From Sphingomonas sp. KRR8 (GTDB lineage: Bacteria > Pseudomonadota > Alphaproteobacteria > Sphingomonadales > Sphingomonadaceae): a stretch of 64,000 bases of DNA. The DNA lies in NCBI RefSeq assembly GCF_023559245.1, contig NZ_CP097462.1, forward strand, positions 2,104,001 to 2,168,000, given 5' to 3'. Positions within the stretch are counted from its first letter, which is position 1. Every line of letters begins with the position of its first letter. Position numbers and translations under genes: made by a program. Of this stretch, positions 56,781 to 64,000 are shown piece by piece. The notes under the pieces were generated by a model. That model was not told the DNA's origin, made no database searches, and saw nothing but the letters and a program-made list of their open reading frames with translations.

Positions 56781-57731
56781 ATGAAGTATCGGAACCTGGG
56801 CGACAGCGACCTGCAGGTGTCGGAGATCAGCCTGGGATCGTGGCTGACCTACGGGGTCGGCGTCGAGGCCGACAAGGCGCGGGCGTGCCTCGACACGGCG
56901 TTCGACCAGGGGATCAACTTCATCGACACCGCCAACGTCTATGGTCGGGGAGCGGCGGAGAGCTTCCTGGGTGAGGCGCTCAAGGACCGGCCGCGCAACA
57001 GCTATGTGCTGGCGACCAAGCTGTTCTTTCCAATGAGCGACTCCGATCGCGGCCTGTCGCGCGAGCAGGTCGAGAAGCAGCTGGACGCGTCGCTTGAGCG
57101 GCTGGGCACCGACTATGTCGATCTTTACCAGTGCCACCGTTACGACTGGGACACGGACCTCGACGAGACGCTGGAGGCGCTGACCGCCGCGGTGGACAGC
57201 GGCCGGGTGCGCTACATCGGCTTTTCCGAATGGCCGGCCGAGCGGATCCAGGCGGCGCTCGACAATGGCACCGCGCGCAAGTTCGTCTCGAGCCAACCGC
57301 AGTACAGCCTGTTGTGGCGCGAGCCGGAGCGGGAAGTATTTCCGCTGTCGATCGCCAACGGGATCGGCCAGATCGTCTGGTCGCCGCTGGCGCAGGGCGT
57401 GCTGACCGGGAAATATGATCCGGACAGTCCGCCGCCGCCGGGCAGCCGTGCGACCAGCGAGGAAATGGGCGGGTTCATGGACCGGCTGATGCAGAAGCCG
57501 GTGCTGGAAGCGGTGCAGCGGTTGAAGCCGCTGGCGGCGGAGGCCGGTCTGACGCTGACGCAATTTTCGCTGGCCTGGGTGCTGCGCCGGCCCGAAGTGT
57601 CGAGCGCGATCATCGGCGCATCGCGGCCGGAGCAAGTGATCGAGAATTGCGGGGCAAGCGGCGCAAGCGTCGATCCGGCGCTGTTCGCGCGGGCCGAGGA
57701 GATTCTGGCGGAGGCGCTGCAGCCCGCCTGA
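56781..57731 (+). CDS. Aldo/keto reductase
   Basis: A 316-residue TIM-barrel NADPH oxidoreductase. The catalytic tetrad is present: Asp and Tyr in IDTANVYG, Lys in LATKLFF, His in YQCHRYD. It is close to the YghZ/potassium-channel beta-subunit-like AKR group in its motif set. AAAAGGAGAG precedes the ATG by about 6-10 bases. Substrate unknown. Confidence 0.93.
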   Translation: MKYRNLGDSDLQVSEISLGSWLTYGVGVEADKARACLDTAFDQGINFIDTANVYGRGAAESFLGEALKDRPRNSYVLATKLFFPMSDSDRGLSREQVEKQLDASLERLGTDYVDLYQCHRYDWDTDLDETLEALTAAVDSGRVRYIGFSEWPAERIQAALDNGTARKFVSSQPQYSLLWREPEREVFPLSIANGIGQIVWSPLAQGVLTGKYDPDSPPPPGSRATSEEMGGFMDRLMQKPVLEAVQRLKPLAAEAGLTLTQFSLAWVLRRPEVSSAIIGASRPEQVIENCGASGASVDPALFARAEEILAEALQPA

Positions 57732-57733
57732 GC

Positions 57734-57814
57734 CGTCATTGCGAGCGCAAGCGAAGCAAGCCACGTTCCCGTTGCGAAGTGGATTGCTTCGTCGCTGCGC
57801 TCCTCCCAATGACG
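57734..57814. repeat. CGTCATTGCGAG-type palindromic repeat
   Basis: An 81-base inverted repeat: CGTCATTGCGAG (57734-57745) opens and CTCCTCCCAATGACG closes it, with GCGAAGCAAGCCA and TGGATTGCTTCGTCGC as inner arms. This is the well-known CGTCATTGCGAG repeat class of several bacterial lineages, different from the 18.8-kb family. It sits between two genes and could form a long hairpin. Confidence 0.9.
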
Positions 57815-57821
57815 AACGGTC

Positions 57822-58493
57822 ATGGACCCGCGTTTCGCTCACGTCACCGACTGGATCTTCGATCTCGACAATTGCCTGTACCCGGCGTCGACCGGGCTGT
57901 TCGGGCTGATCGACGAGCGGATGCAGGCCTACATCCAGCAGCTGAAAGGCTGCGACCCGGTCGAGGCGAAGCGCGTGCAGAAGGCGCATTTCCACGCGCA
58001 TGGCACGACCCTGGCCGGCCTGATGGCCGAGCATGACATCGACCCGCAGCATTTCCTCGACGACGTGCACGACATTCCGCTGGACCGGGTAGCGCCCGAC
58101 GAGCGGCTGGTGCGCGGGTTGGGTCGGTTGCCCGGGCGCAAGTTCGTCTTCACCAACGGCGATGCGCCCTACGCGCGGCGGGTGCTGGAGCGGATCGGCG
58201 CGTCCGAGCAGTTCGAGCAATTGCACGACATCATCGCCTCGGAACTGAGGCCCAAGCCGGACCCGCATGGCTACCGGCTGCTGTGCGCCAACTTCGGCAT
58301 CGATCCGGCGCGCGCCTGCCTGATCGAGGACATGGCGCAGAATCTGCGGCCGGCGAAAGCGCTGGGGATGACCACCGTGTGGGTGGACAATGGCTCCGAG
58401 CGTGGCAACCACGATGCCGAGCCGGGCCATATCGACGTACGCATCGAGAATGTCGGTGCGTGGCTGGAAGAGTTGCTGGGAGACGGGAATTGA
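57822..58493 (+). CDS. HAD-family pyrimidine 5'-nucleotidase
   Basis: A 223-residue haloacid-dehalogenase phosphatase: DLDNCLYP (the catalytic Asp-x-Asp), [13 protein letters not shown] and IEDMAQN. This combination fits the pyrimidine 5'-nucleotidase group (SDT1/YjjG-like). It would dephosphorylate pyrimidine nucleotides. Its stop is nested in the TTG of dapD (TTGA), so the genes are coupled. Confidence 0.92.
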   Translation: MDPRFAHVTDWIFDLDNCLYPASTGLFGLIDERMQAYIQQLKGCDPVEAKRVQKAHFHAHGTTLAGLMAEHDIDPQHFLDDVHDIPLDRVAPDERLVRGLGRLPGRKFVFTNGDAPYARRVLERIGASEQFEQLHDIIASELRPKPDPHGYRLLCANFGIDPARACLIEDMAQNLRPAKALGMTTVWVDNGSERGNHDAEPGHIDVRIENVGAWLEELLGDGN

Positions 58494-59308
58494 GCGAGCT
58501 TCAGGGGATCATCGACGGCGCGTGGGAGCAACGGGACCAGCTCGACCTCGATTGCAAGACGTTGCGGAGCTCGGTGGAGCAGGCGCTGCAGCTGCTCGAC
58601 AGCGGCACGGCGCGGGTAGCCGAGCCGACGGCCGAGGGCTGGCAGGTCAACCAGTGGTTGAAGAAAGCGGTGCTGCTGAGCTTCCGGCTGAACGCCATGG
58701 AGACAATCTCCGGCGGTCCGGGCGGGGCCCACTGGTGGGACAAGGTGCCCAGCAAGTTCGAAGGGTGGGGACCGGAGGAGTTCAGGGCGGCCGGCTTCCG
58801 TGCCGTGCCGGGCGCGATCGTCCGCCGAGGCGCCTTTATCGCCCCCAACGCGGTGCTGATGCCGAGCTTCGTCAACCTCGGCGCCTATGTCGGCGAGGGC
58901 GCCATGGTCGATACGTGGGCGACGGTCGGAAGCTGCGCGCAGATCGGCCGCAACGTCCACATCTCGGGCGGTGCGGGGATCGGCGGAGTGCTGGAGCCGC
59001 TGCAGGCGGGGCCGGTGATCATCGAGAACGACTGCTTCATCGGCGCGCGCTCGGAAGTGGCCGAGGGCGTGGTGGTCGAAAAGGGCGCGGTGCTGAGCAT
59101 GGGCGTGTTCCTGGGTGCGAGCACCAAGATCGTCGATCGGGCGAGCGGCGAGGTGATGTACGGCCGGGTGCCGGCCTATTCGGTGGTGGTGCCGGGCAGC
59201 CTGCCGGGCAAGGACGGCGGCCCGAGCCTCGCCTGTGCGGTGATCGTCAAGCGCGTGGACGAGCGCACCCGGTCCAAGACCAGCATCAACGAGCTGCTTC
59301 GCGACTGA
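58490..59308 (+). CDS. dapD: Tetrahydrodipicolinate N-succinyltransferase
   Basis: Succinylates tetrahydrodipicolinate in lysine/diaminopimelate synthesis. The 272-residue protein has the family N-terminus with [13 protein letters not shown], then left-handed beta-helix hexapeptide repeats (about 100-230; [19 protein letters not shown] and [12 protein letters not shown]). The TTG start at 58490 is chosen for the TTGA coupling and the family N-terminus ([14 protein letters not shown]). Confidence 0.95.
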   Translation: MSELQGIIDGAWEQRDQLDLDCKTLRSSVEQALQLLDSGTARVAEPTAEGWQVNQWLKKAVLLSFRLNAMETISGGPGGAHWWDKVPSKFEGWGPEEFRAAGFRAVPGAIVRRGAFIAPNAVLMPSFVNLGAYVGEGAMVDTWATVGSCAQIGRNVHISGGAGIGGVLEPLQAGPVIIENDCFIGARSEVAEGVVVEKGAVLSMGVFLGASTKIVDRASGEVMYGRVPAYSVVVPGSLPGKDGGPSLACAVIVKRVDERTRSKTSINELLRD

Positions 59309-59462
59309 CCTGCGGCAACCGGCGCAGGCGCTCAGAATTGATGCGAAGCCGTTATAATGAAAAGGAAAAAACTCCATAATAATAAGTTGACGGCTGATGA
59401 ACTTCCGGACAGCTTTCGTCGCCTAGCCGGTCACCACGACTGGCGGTGGAGGAAGTGATTCG

Positions 59463-61025
59463 ATGACCTTGCCCCGTACTGTAAAGCTTACCGTCGACAG
59501 CGATCCCGCCGATTTCAGCCTCGATCCGTTCGGCGGGACGGGTGCAACCTGGCGGGGCAAGAAGATCCTGCCACTGACCGGACCCAATAGCGTCACCAGT
59601 CACCTGGACTCGGGCGAAACGCTCAAGGCCTCCAACGGCGTGATCACCTACACCTTCCTCGACCTCGCTCACCTTACCGGGTTGTACAACAACCCGAACG
59701 CGGGCTTCACCTCGGCGTTCGGCCTGTCGGCTTACTCGCCCGCTCAGCAGGACGCGGCCCGCGCCGCCATACGGCTGTGGGACGACCTCATCCCGCAGAG
59801 CTTCCGTGAGACCAATGGGCAGGGCGCGGACATCGTCTTCGCCAACTCCCTCGATCCCGCTCAGGCTTATGCCTATTATCCGGGGCACCGGGGCTGGAAG
59901 TTCCAGAGCGACGTCTTCACCGCGGACCCCAACGATCCGGTCAACGGCAACTGGACCAACAAGTGGTTCACGCCGGGCGGATACGGCAACACCACGCTGG
60001 TGCACGAGCTTGGCCACACGCTGGGACTGTCGCACCCGGGAGCCTATAATTACGACGCCAACGTGCCCCAGACCTATGCCGGGCTGGCCGAATATGCCCA
60101 GGACACCAACCAGTATACGATCATGTCCTACTGGAGCTCGTCACTGACGGGCGCGCGGACGATCAATTGGTCGACGCTGACCAACAACAACGCGCAGACG
60201 CCAATGCTGCACGACATCTTCGTCATCCAGGAGAAGTATGGCGCGGATCCGACCACGCGCGTCGGCGACACGGTCTATGGCTTCAACTCGACCGCCGGGA
60301 ACGCGGTGTATGACTTCACCAAGAACCCCTTCCCCTACCTGTCGATCTACGATGCGGGTGGGAACGACACGATCGATGCGTCGGGCTTTACCGTGTCGCA
60401 GTTCATCGACCTGCACGCCGGCTCGTTCAGCTCCATCGGCGGCGCGGTTCCCAGTGCGGCGGACGTCAACGCCGCCCGCGCCGAGCTGTCGGTGCTTGCC
60501 GGCGCCGATCTCGGCGGAACGACGCAGGCGTCGCTGACCGCGACGGCGAACAGCTACATGAACGCCAACGCCGCCAGCATCGCTGCCGACACGGGCGTCA
60601 GCGGCATCGCCGCGACCGAATATCAGAACTTCTCCATTGCTTATGGCGTCACGATCGAGAATGCGACCGGCGGTTCGGCGCGCGACCTGTTGTGGGGCAA
60701 TGACGTCGCCAACGTCCTCAAGGGCAATGGCGGCAACGACGTGCTGCGCGGTTTTGGTGGCAACGACGAGCTGTGGGGAGGTGCGGGCAACGACACGTTC
60801 GTGTTCGACAACGACAAGTCGACCGACACCATCAAGGACTTCGCCACCGGTGCCGACAAGATCGACCTGCGCGGCGTCGCGGGCGCGACCAGCGGCTACG
60901 TCTCGTACAATGCCGCGACCCACACGCTGGGCATCGACACCGACCATAATGGCGCGGTGGACATGACCATCATCGTGCTGGGCTCGGATGTGACCCTTGC
61001 CTCGGACGTGCTGCTTCACGCCTGA
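59463..61025 (+). CDS. Serralysin-like M10 metalloprotease with RTX repeats
   Basis: A 520-residue secreted protease. The zinc-binding motif HELGHTLGLSH (His181, Glu182, His185, His191) is followed by the Met-turn IMSYWS (Met221). Near residues 420-450 are GGNDVLRGFGGNDELWGG and AGNDTFVF, only about three RTX nonapeptides, then a serralysin C-terminal domain. Without a classical signal peptide it is expected to leave via a type I system, which is not in the window. An AT-rich stretch (59346-59392) precedes it, and a terminator follows. Confidence 0.93.
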   Translation: MTLPRTVKLTVDSDPADFSLDPFGGTGATWRGKKILPLTGPNSVTSHLDSGETLKASNGVITYTFLDLAHLTGLYNNPNAGFTSAFGLSAYSPAQQDAARAAIRLWDDLIPQSFRETNGQGADIVFANSLDPAQAYAYYPGHRGWKFQSDVFTADPNDPVNGNWTNKWFTPGGYGNTTLVHELGHTLGLSHPGAYNYDANVPQTYAGLAEYAQDTNQYTIMSYWSSSLTGARTINWSTLTNNNAQTPMLHDIFVIQEKYGADPTTRVGDTVYGFNSTAGNAVYDFTKNPFPYLSIYDAGGNDTIDASGFTVSQFIDLHAGSFSSIGGAVPSAADVNAARAELSVLAGADLGGTTQASLTATANSYMNANAASIAADTGVSGIAATEYQNFSIAYGVTIENATGGSARDLLWGNDVANVLKGNGGNDVLRGFGGNDELWGGAGNDTFVFDNDKSTDTIKDFATGADKIDLRGVAGATSGYVSYNAATHTLGIDTDHNGAVDMTIIVLGSDVTLASDVLLHA

Positions 61026-61049
61026 GCGTCGACAAGAGTGACGGAAAGG

Positions 61050-61083
61050 GGGCTCCGCCGGTTCGTCCGGCGGGCCCTTTTTT
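61050..61083 (+). terminator. Rho-independent terminator
   Basis: A stem GGGCTCCGCCGG / CCGGCGGGCCC around a TTCGT loop, with one G-T wobble and a single internal mismatch, followed by T6. It ends the M10 protease transcript. Confidence 0.88.
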
Positions 61084-61209
61084 CATGGCCTCAGAATTGC
61101 CGCTTCGAATGAACCCGTCCGTTCTTGGGGTGAACTCGTTCCGCAACCGGACGGATTGATCGGCGCGATCTTGCCCCTTATCGAGCGGCCAACAGGGGGG
61201 AAAATCATC

Positions 61210-61968
61210 GTGTCATCCAAGCTGCTTGCACTCGCGGCCTGCGCCGCCTTTTGCGTACCGACGGTGTCGAACGCCGCCACCGCCACAGCCACCGCCAAGC
61301 CCAAGGGCGCCGCGGCCGCTCCGGCCAAGAAGGCGGCGCCCGATCCGGCCGAGGTGATGGCGAGCATGATGAAGATCATGGATCGCATGTTCCCCGCCGG
61401 GCCCGAGCCGGAGCCCGCGCGGCTGGCGCTGGCGCGACAGGCCACTATGCAGATGTTCCCGACCGGCACTTACGCCAAGGCGATGAACGGCTTCATCGAT
61501 CGGACCGTCGACCATGTGTTGAGCATGAGCGAGGCGGATTTCGCCAGCATGGTGCCGCCGACCCCGCCGAAGAAGGGCGCCGCGCCGGCCAAGCCGCCGA
61601 GCACGGAGCCGCTGCGGGTGAAGCTGTCGCGCGATGATCCGAACTTCGATGCGAAGGTCGCGGCCGGCAAGGCCTTCGTGCAGACCACCATGGTGAAGGT
61701 CGGCGACGTCACCGAACCACGCTTCCGCGAGGGCATGTCGCGGGCGCTGGCGCGCCGGTTCGACGCCCGCCAGCTGGCCGATATCCAGGCGTTCCTGGCG
61801 ACCCCGACCGGCGCGGCTTATGGGCGTGAGATGGTCGGCCTGTGGTTCGAGCCGGATGTCATCCGCGGTACCTTCGAGGCGCTGCCCGACCTGATGAAGC
61901 TGATGCCCGACATCGCCAAGAGCGGCGCTGCCCTCGACGCGCAGATGAAGGGCGGTTCGGCCAAGTAA
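61210..61968 (+). CDS. DUF2059 domain secreted protein
   Basis: A 252-residue exported protein with a signal peptide (SSKLLALAACAAFCVPTVSNAA) and the DUF2059-like C-terminal part (RFREGMSRALARRFDARQLADI and FLATPTGAAYGREM, in sections). The Ala/Lys/Pro-rich linker follows the signal. The GTG start at 61210 is supported by AGGGGGG about 9 bases upstream. Function unknown. Confidence 0.8.
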   Translation: MSSKLLALAACAAFCVPTVSNAATATATAKPKGAAAAPAKKAAPDPAEVMASMMKIMDRMFPAGPEPEPARLALARQATMQMFPTGTYAKAMNGFIDRTVDHVLSMSEADFASMVPPTPPKKGAAPAKPPSTEPLRVKLSRDDPNFDAKVAAGKAFVQTTMVKVGDVTEPRFREGMSRALARRFDARQLADIQAFLATPTGAAYGREMVGLWFEPDVIRGTFEALPDLMKLMPDIAKSGAALDAQMKGGSAK

Positions 61969-61993
61969 GCGACGATTTGGGTCGCGGCGGGCG

Positions 61994-63817
61994 TTACCGC
62001 TGTGCCGCGACCCAGTTGTTGACCCGCCGCTCCAGTACCGGAAGCGGCTGCGAGCCTTCGGCGATGATCAGGTCGTCGAAAGCCTTGATGTCGAACTTGG
62101 GCCCGAGCGCCTTTTCGGCCGCGGCGCGCAACTCCATGATCTTGAGCATGCCGATCTTGTAGCCGGTCGCCTGGCCCGGAAGCGTGATGTAGCGGCGCAC
62201 CTCGGAGCGGGCCATCTCGGGCGAAAGGCGACCGCTGGCGATCATGTAGGCGACGGCCCGGTCCTCGGTCCAACCCTTGGCATGGATGCCGGTGTCGACC
62301 ACCAGCCTGGCGGCGCGGAACAGCTCGGCGTCGAGGCGCATGAAGTCGGCGGCGACGTCGGGGAAGGCGCCCATCTCCTTGCACAGCAATTCGGCATAGA
62401 GCGCCCAGCCTTCGTTGAAGGCGACGTAGCCGCCGGCGCGGCGGAACCTGGGGGTGCCGGTCTGGCGGACCTGGATGTCGCCGGCCATGACGTGGCCGGG
62501 CACGCCCTCGTGGCACATCAGGTCGTAGACGGCGGCGGGGTCCTCCGTCTTGCCGACCAGGTGGACGTAAACCCGACCGGGGCGGACACCGTCGGGGCTT
62601 GGCGGGGCGGCGTGGGCGGCGCCGCCGGCGACCTCGCTGAACGAGGGCTCGCGGACGACTTCCATCCTGTACTGCGGGAAGTTGTTGAAGCGCGCCGGCA
62701 GCAATTCGCGGTTGTGGGCGATGGCGGCGTTGGCGCGGTCGAGATACTCCTTGCGCGTTGCATCGGTGTATTCGGCCGGCGGGAAGCGCTTGGCGCGGTC
62801 GGCGTAGAAAGCCTGGCGGTTGGCAAAGCCCGCAGTCCGGGCCAGCGCATCCTGCTCACCCTCGATCCGGGCGACTTCCTTGAGGCCGATGGCGTGGATC
62901 TGGTCGGCGGTGAGGTCGAGGGTCGTGTTGATCTTGAGCGCGGTTGCATACCAGTCCGTCCCTCCCGGGAGCGAAATGGCGCCGACGCGTCCGCTCGGTG
63001 CCCTTGGGAGTTCGCTTCGCGCCCACGCGATCACCCGCTCATAGCCGGGCTTGAGCGCGAGGACGGAGGTGCGGGCGTCGGCGAGCAGGGTGTCGGCTTC
63101 GGCCTGGGTGACCTTGTTGCCTGACCGGAGCTTGGCGACCTTGGCCTTGGCGTCGGCCCAGAGCGGGGAGTCCTTGCCCCGGTCGAAGGGTGCGCCGGTG
63201 ATCAGGGTACGGCTGCCGCTGATGATCCGCTCGATCTGGAATTTCGGGGCGCGAATGCCGGCGACGGAGGACTGGCGGCTCTGCGTGATGGCAATGTCGA
63301 GGGCGGCCGGGATGGCGCGAAGCCGCGCATTGTAAGCCTTCATGTCGCCCGCGTCGCTGACCGTGTGGGTGTTGATCATGAAGTCGGGCAGCGATGTGTT
63401 GGCCGAGTAGAGGAAGGAATAGAAGGGCGGCTGGAAGCGGCGGTACCGGTACTGGAGCTCAGCCCGGTCAAGTTCGGTCTGCCAGATGTCATAGTTGGTC
63501 TGGCCGGCCGGCGAGAGCTTGTTGCGGTCGAACTGCGCCTTCATCCGGGCCACGCTGGCGCGGCGCGCCTGGAGCCGCTGCAGCTGGCCGGCATCGCTGT
63601 TGTCGTCGAGCCGGTCCTGTCCTTCCTTGGAACCCAGCCGGGTGGCGAGCTGGGGCCGAAGCTTGAGGTCCTGGGCGAACTCGGCATCGAGGAAGGCGGT
63701 CAGCCGCGCATCCTCGCTGGCGGCCGTGGCGCTGGCGGCGGGAGCGGCGGGCTGGGCGGGCGCGATCGCGGCCGGGGCGGTGAGCAGGGCGGCGGCGAGC
63801 CAGGTCAGGTGACGCAT
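61994..63817 (-). CDS. DUF885 metallopeptidase-like protein
   Basis: A 607-residue exported protein with a signal peptide (MRHLTWLAAALLTAPAAIA). The DUF885 signature HEGVPGH, an HExxxH metal-binding type, lies near residue 434, with GGYVAFNEGWALYAE following (second metal ligand region). It is annotated as peptidase-like by family. GGAG sits 11 bases before the ATG at 63817, which is preferred over a TTG 6 bases further upstream. Confidence 0.92.
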   Translation of the reverse strand: MRHLTWLAAALLTAPAAIAPAQPAAPAASATAASEDARLTAFLDAEFAQDLKLRPQLATRLGSKEGQDRLDDNSDAGQLQRLQARRASVARMKAQFDRNKLSPAGQTNYDIWQTELDRAELQYRYRRFQPPFYSFLYSANTSLPDFMINTHTVSDAGDMKAYNARLRAIPAALDIAITQSRQSSVAGIRAPKFQIERIISGSRTLITGAPFDRGKDSPLWADAKAKVAKLRSGNKVTQAEADTLLADARTSVLALKPGYERVIAWARSELPRAPSGRVGAISLPGGTDWYATALKINTTLDLTADQIHAIGLKEVARIEGEQDALARTAGFANRQAFYADRAKRFPPAEYTDATRKEYLDRANAAIAHNRELLPARFNNFPQYRMEVVREPSFSEVAGGAAHAAPPSPDGVRPGRVYVHLVGKTEDPAAVYDLMCHEGVPGHVMAGDIQVRQTGTPRFRRAGGYVAFNEGWALYAELLCKEMGAFPDVAADFMRLDAELFRAARLVVDTGIHAKGWTEDRAVAYMIASGRLSPEMARSEVRRYITLPGQATGYKIGMLKIMELRAAAEKALGPKFDIKAFDDLIIAEGSQPLPVLERRVNNWVAAQR

Positions 63818-63847
63818 GAACAAAGGTTCTCCGGTCGGTTAAGCGGG

Positions 63848-64000
63848 TTACTTGGCTGCGGTGAGCATCTGGGCGGCCTGCGGACTGGTCCAGTCCATTT
63901 CGCCCGAATAGCGCCAGATTTCCTTGCCGTCCGAGCCGTAGAGAATGGTGGTGGGCAGGGTCTGCACGCCAAGGGCGGTGCTCATCGCCATTTCCTTGTC
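63848..64000 (-). CDS. Thioredoxin-fold protein, C-terminal fragment
   Basis: The window ends inside this gene. The visible 50 residues contain STALGVQTLPTTILYGSDG, the cis-Pro strand of a TlpA/thioredoxin fold, then EIWRYSGEMDWTS and a stop TAA (63848-63850). The catalytic cysteines would lie beyond the window edge. A TlpA-like role is likely. Confidence 0.8.
   Translation of the reverse strand, partial: DKEMAMSTALGVQTLPTTILYGSDGKEIWRYSGEMDWTSPQAAQMLTAAK

Noticed and set aside
55740-58430. 896-residue fused minus-strand reading containing the TSUP transporter
   Set aside because: The part upstream of 56651 is antisense to the aldo/keto reductase and nucleotidase genes. Only the TSUP domain is real.

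Overview
This window is a GC-rich chromosomal segment of an alphaproteobacterium, almost certainly a member of the Sphingomonadales. The basis is the overall gene repertoire, the hemC-hemD-mitofilin-like order, the Atm1-type exporter, and several small conserved-hypothetical families and palindromic repeats that I associate with sphingomonads. No 16S rRNA or other phylogenetic marker is present, so the genus is an inference. I saw no rRNA, tRNA, CRISPR array, insertion sequence or prophage. Coding density is very high, and many neighbouring genes share a 4-base NTGA stop/start overlap.

Layout. 0-7.5 kb: malate synthase, a class A beta-lactamase-like hydrolase, the tetrapyrrole genes hemC-hemD with a mitofilin-like membrane protein, tsaD-gpsA, and a small SDH assembly factor-like gene. 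7.5-17 kb: rsmB, rpe, a heparinase II/III-like protein, purH, a flippase and polA. 17-19.6 kb: two membrane proteins and a stretch of short poorly conserved genes separated by a dispersed palindromic repeat. 19.9-33 kb: nadB with an ABC ATPase, a zinc-finger/tldD/DUF924/DUF2007 run, a sterol-desaturase-like enzyme, recQ, an M3 peptidase, a PilZ protein and an Atm1-like exporter. 33-41.7 kb: stress and envelope genes (SDR, PspC, SWIB, peroxiredoxin, lipoprotein) and many small conserved hypotheticals.

At about 40.3-40.9 kb a MerR-family regulator diverges from a 32-residue protein with eight cysteines that looks like a metallothionein. The intergenic promoter has the mer-type architecture: an over-long spacer filled by a perfect 16-bp dyad. 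At 41.7-42.75 kb an AT-richer gene encodes a stand-alone (p)ppGpp-synthetase-like domain with an unrecognised C-terminal domain, and it looks horizontally acquired.

43-64 kb: thiC under a TPP riboswitch, a Met/Asn-repeat lipoprotein, a MipA-like outer-membrane protein, a ferredoxin/S4/SUV3-like helicase cluster, an M23 peptidase, a second repeat-flanked gene, a HerA-like ATPase, a TSUP transporter with a TIGR02186-type protein, an aldo/keto reductase, a HAD nucleotidase followed by dapD, a serralysin-like secreted protease, a DUF2059 protein, a DUF885 metallopeptidase-like protein, and the 3' end of a thioredoxin-fold gene.

Most of the window is core metabolism and information processing. 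The accessory interest is concentrated in the repeat-bounded short genes (18.8-19.6 and 51.6-52.4 kb), the MerR/metallothionein pair and the RelA/SpoT-domain gene.
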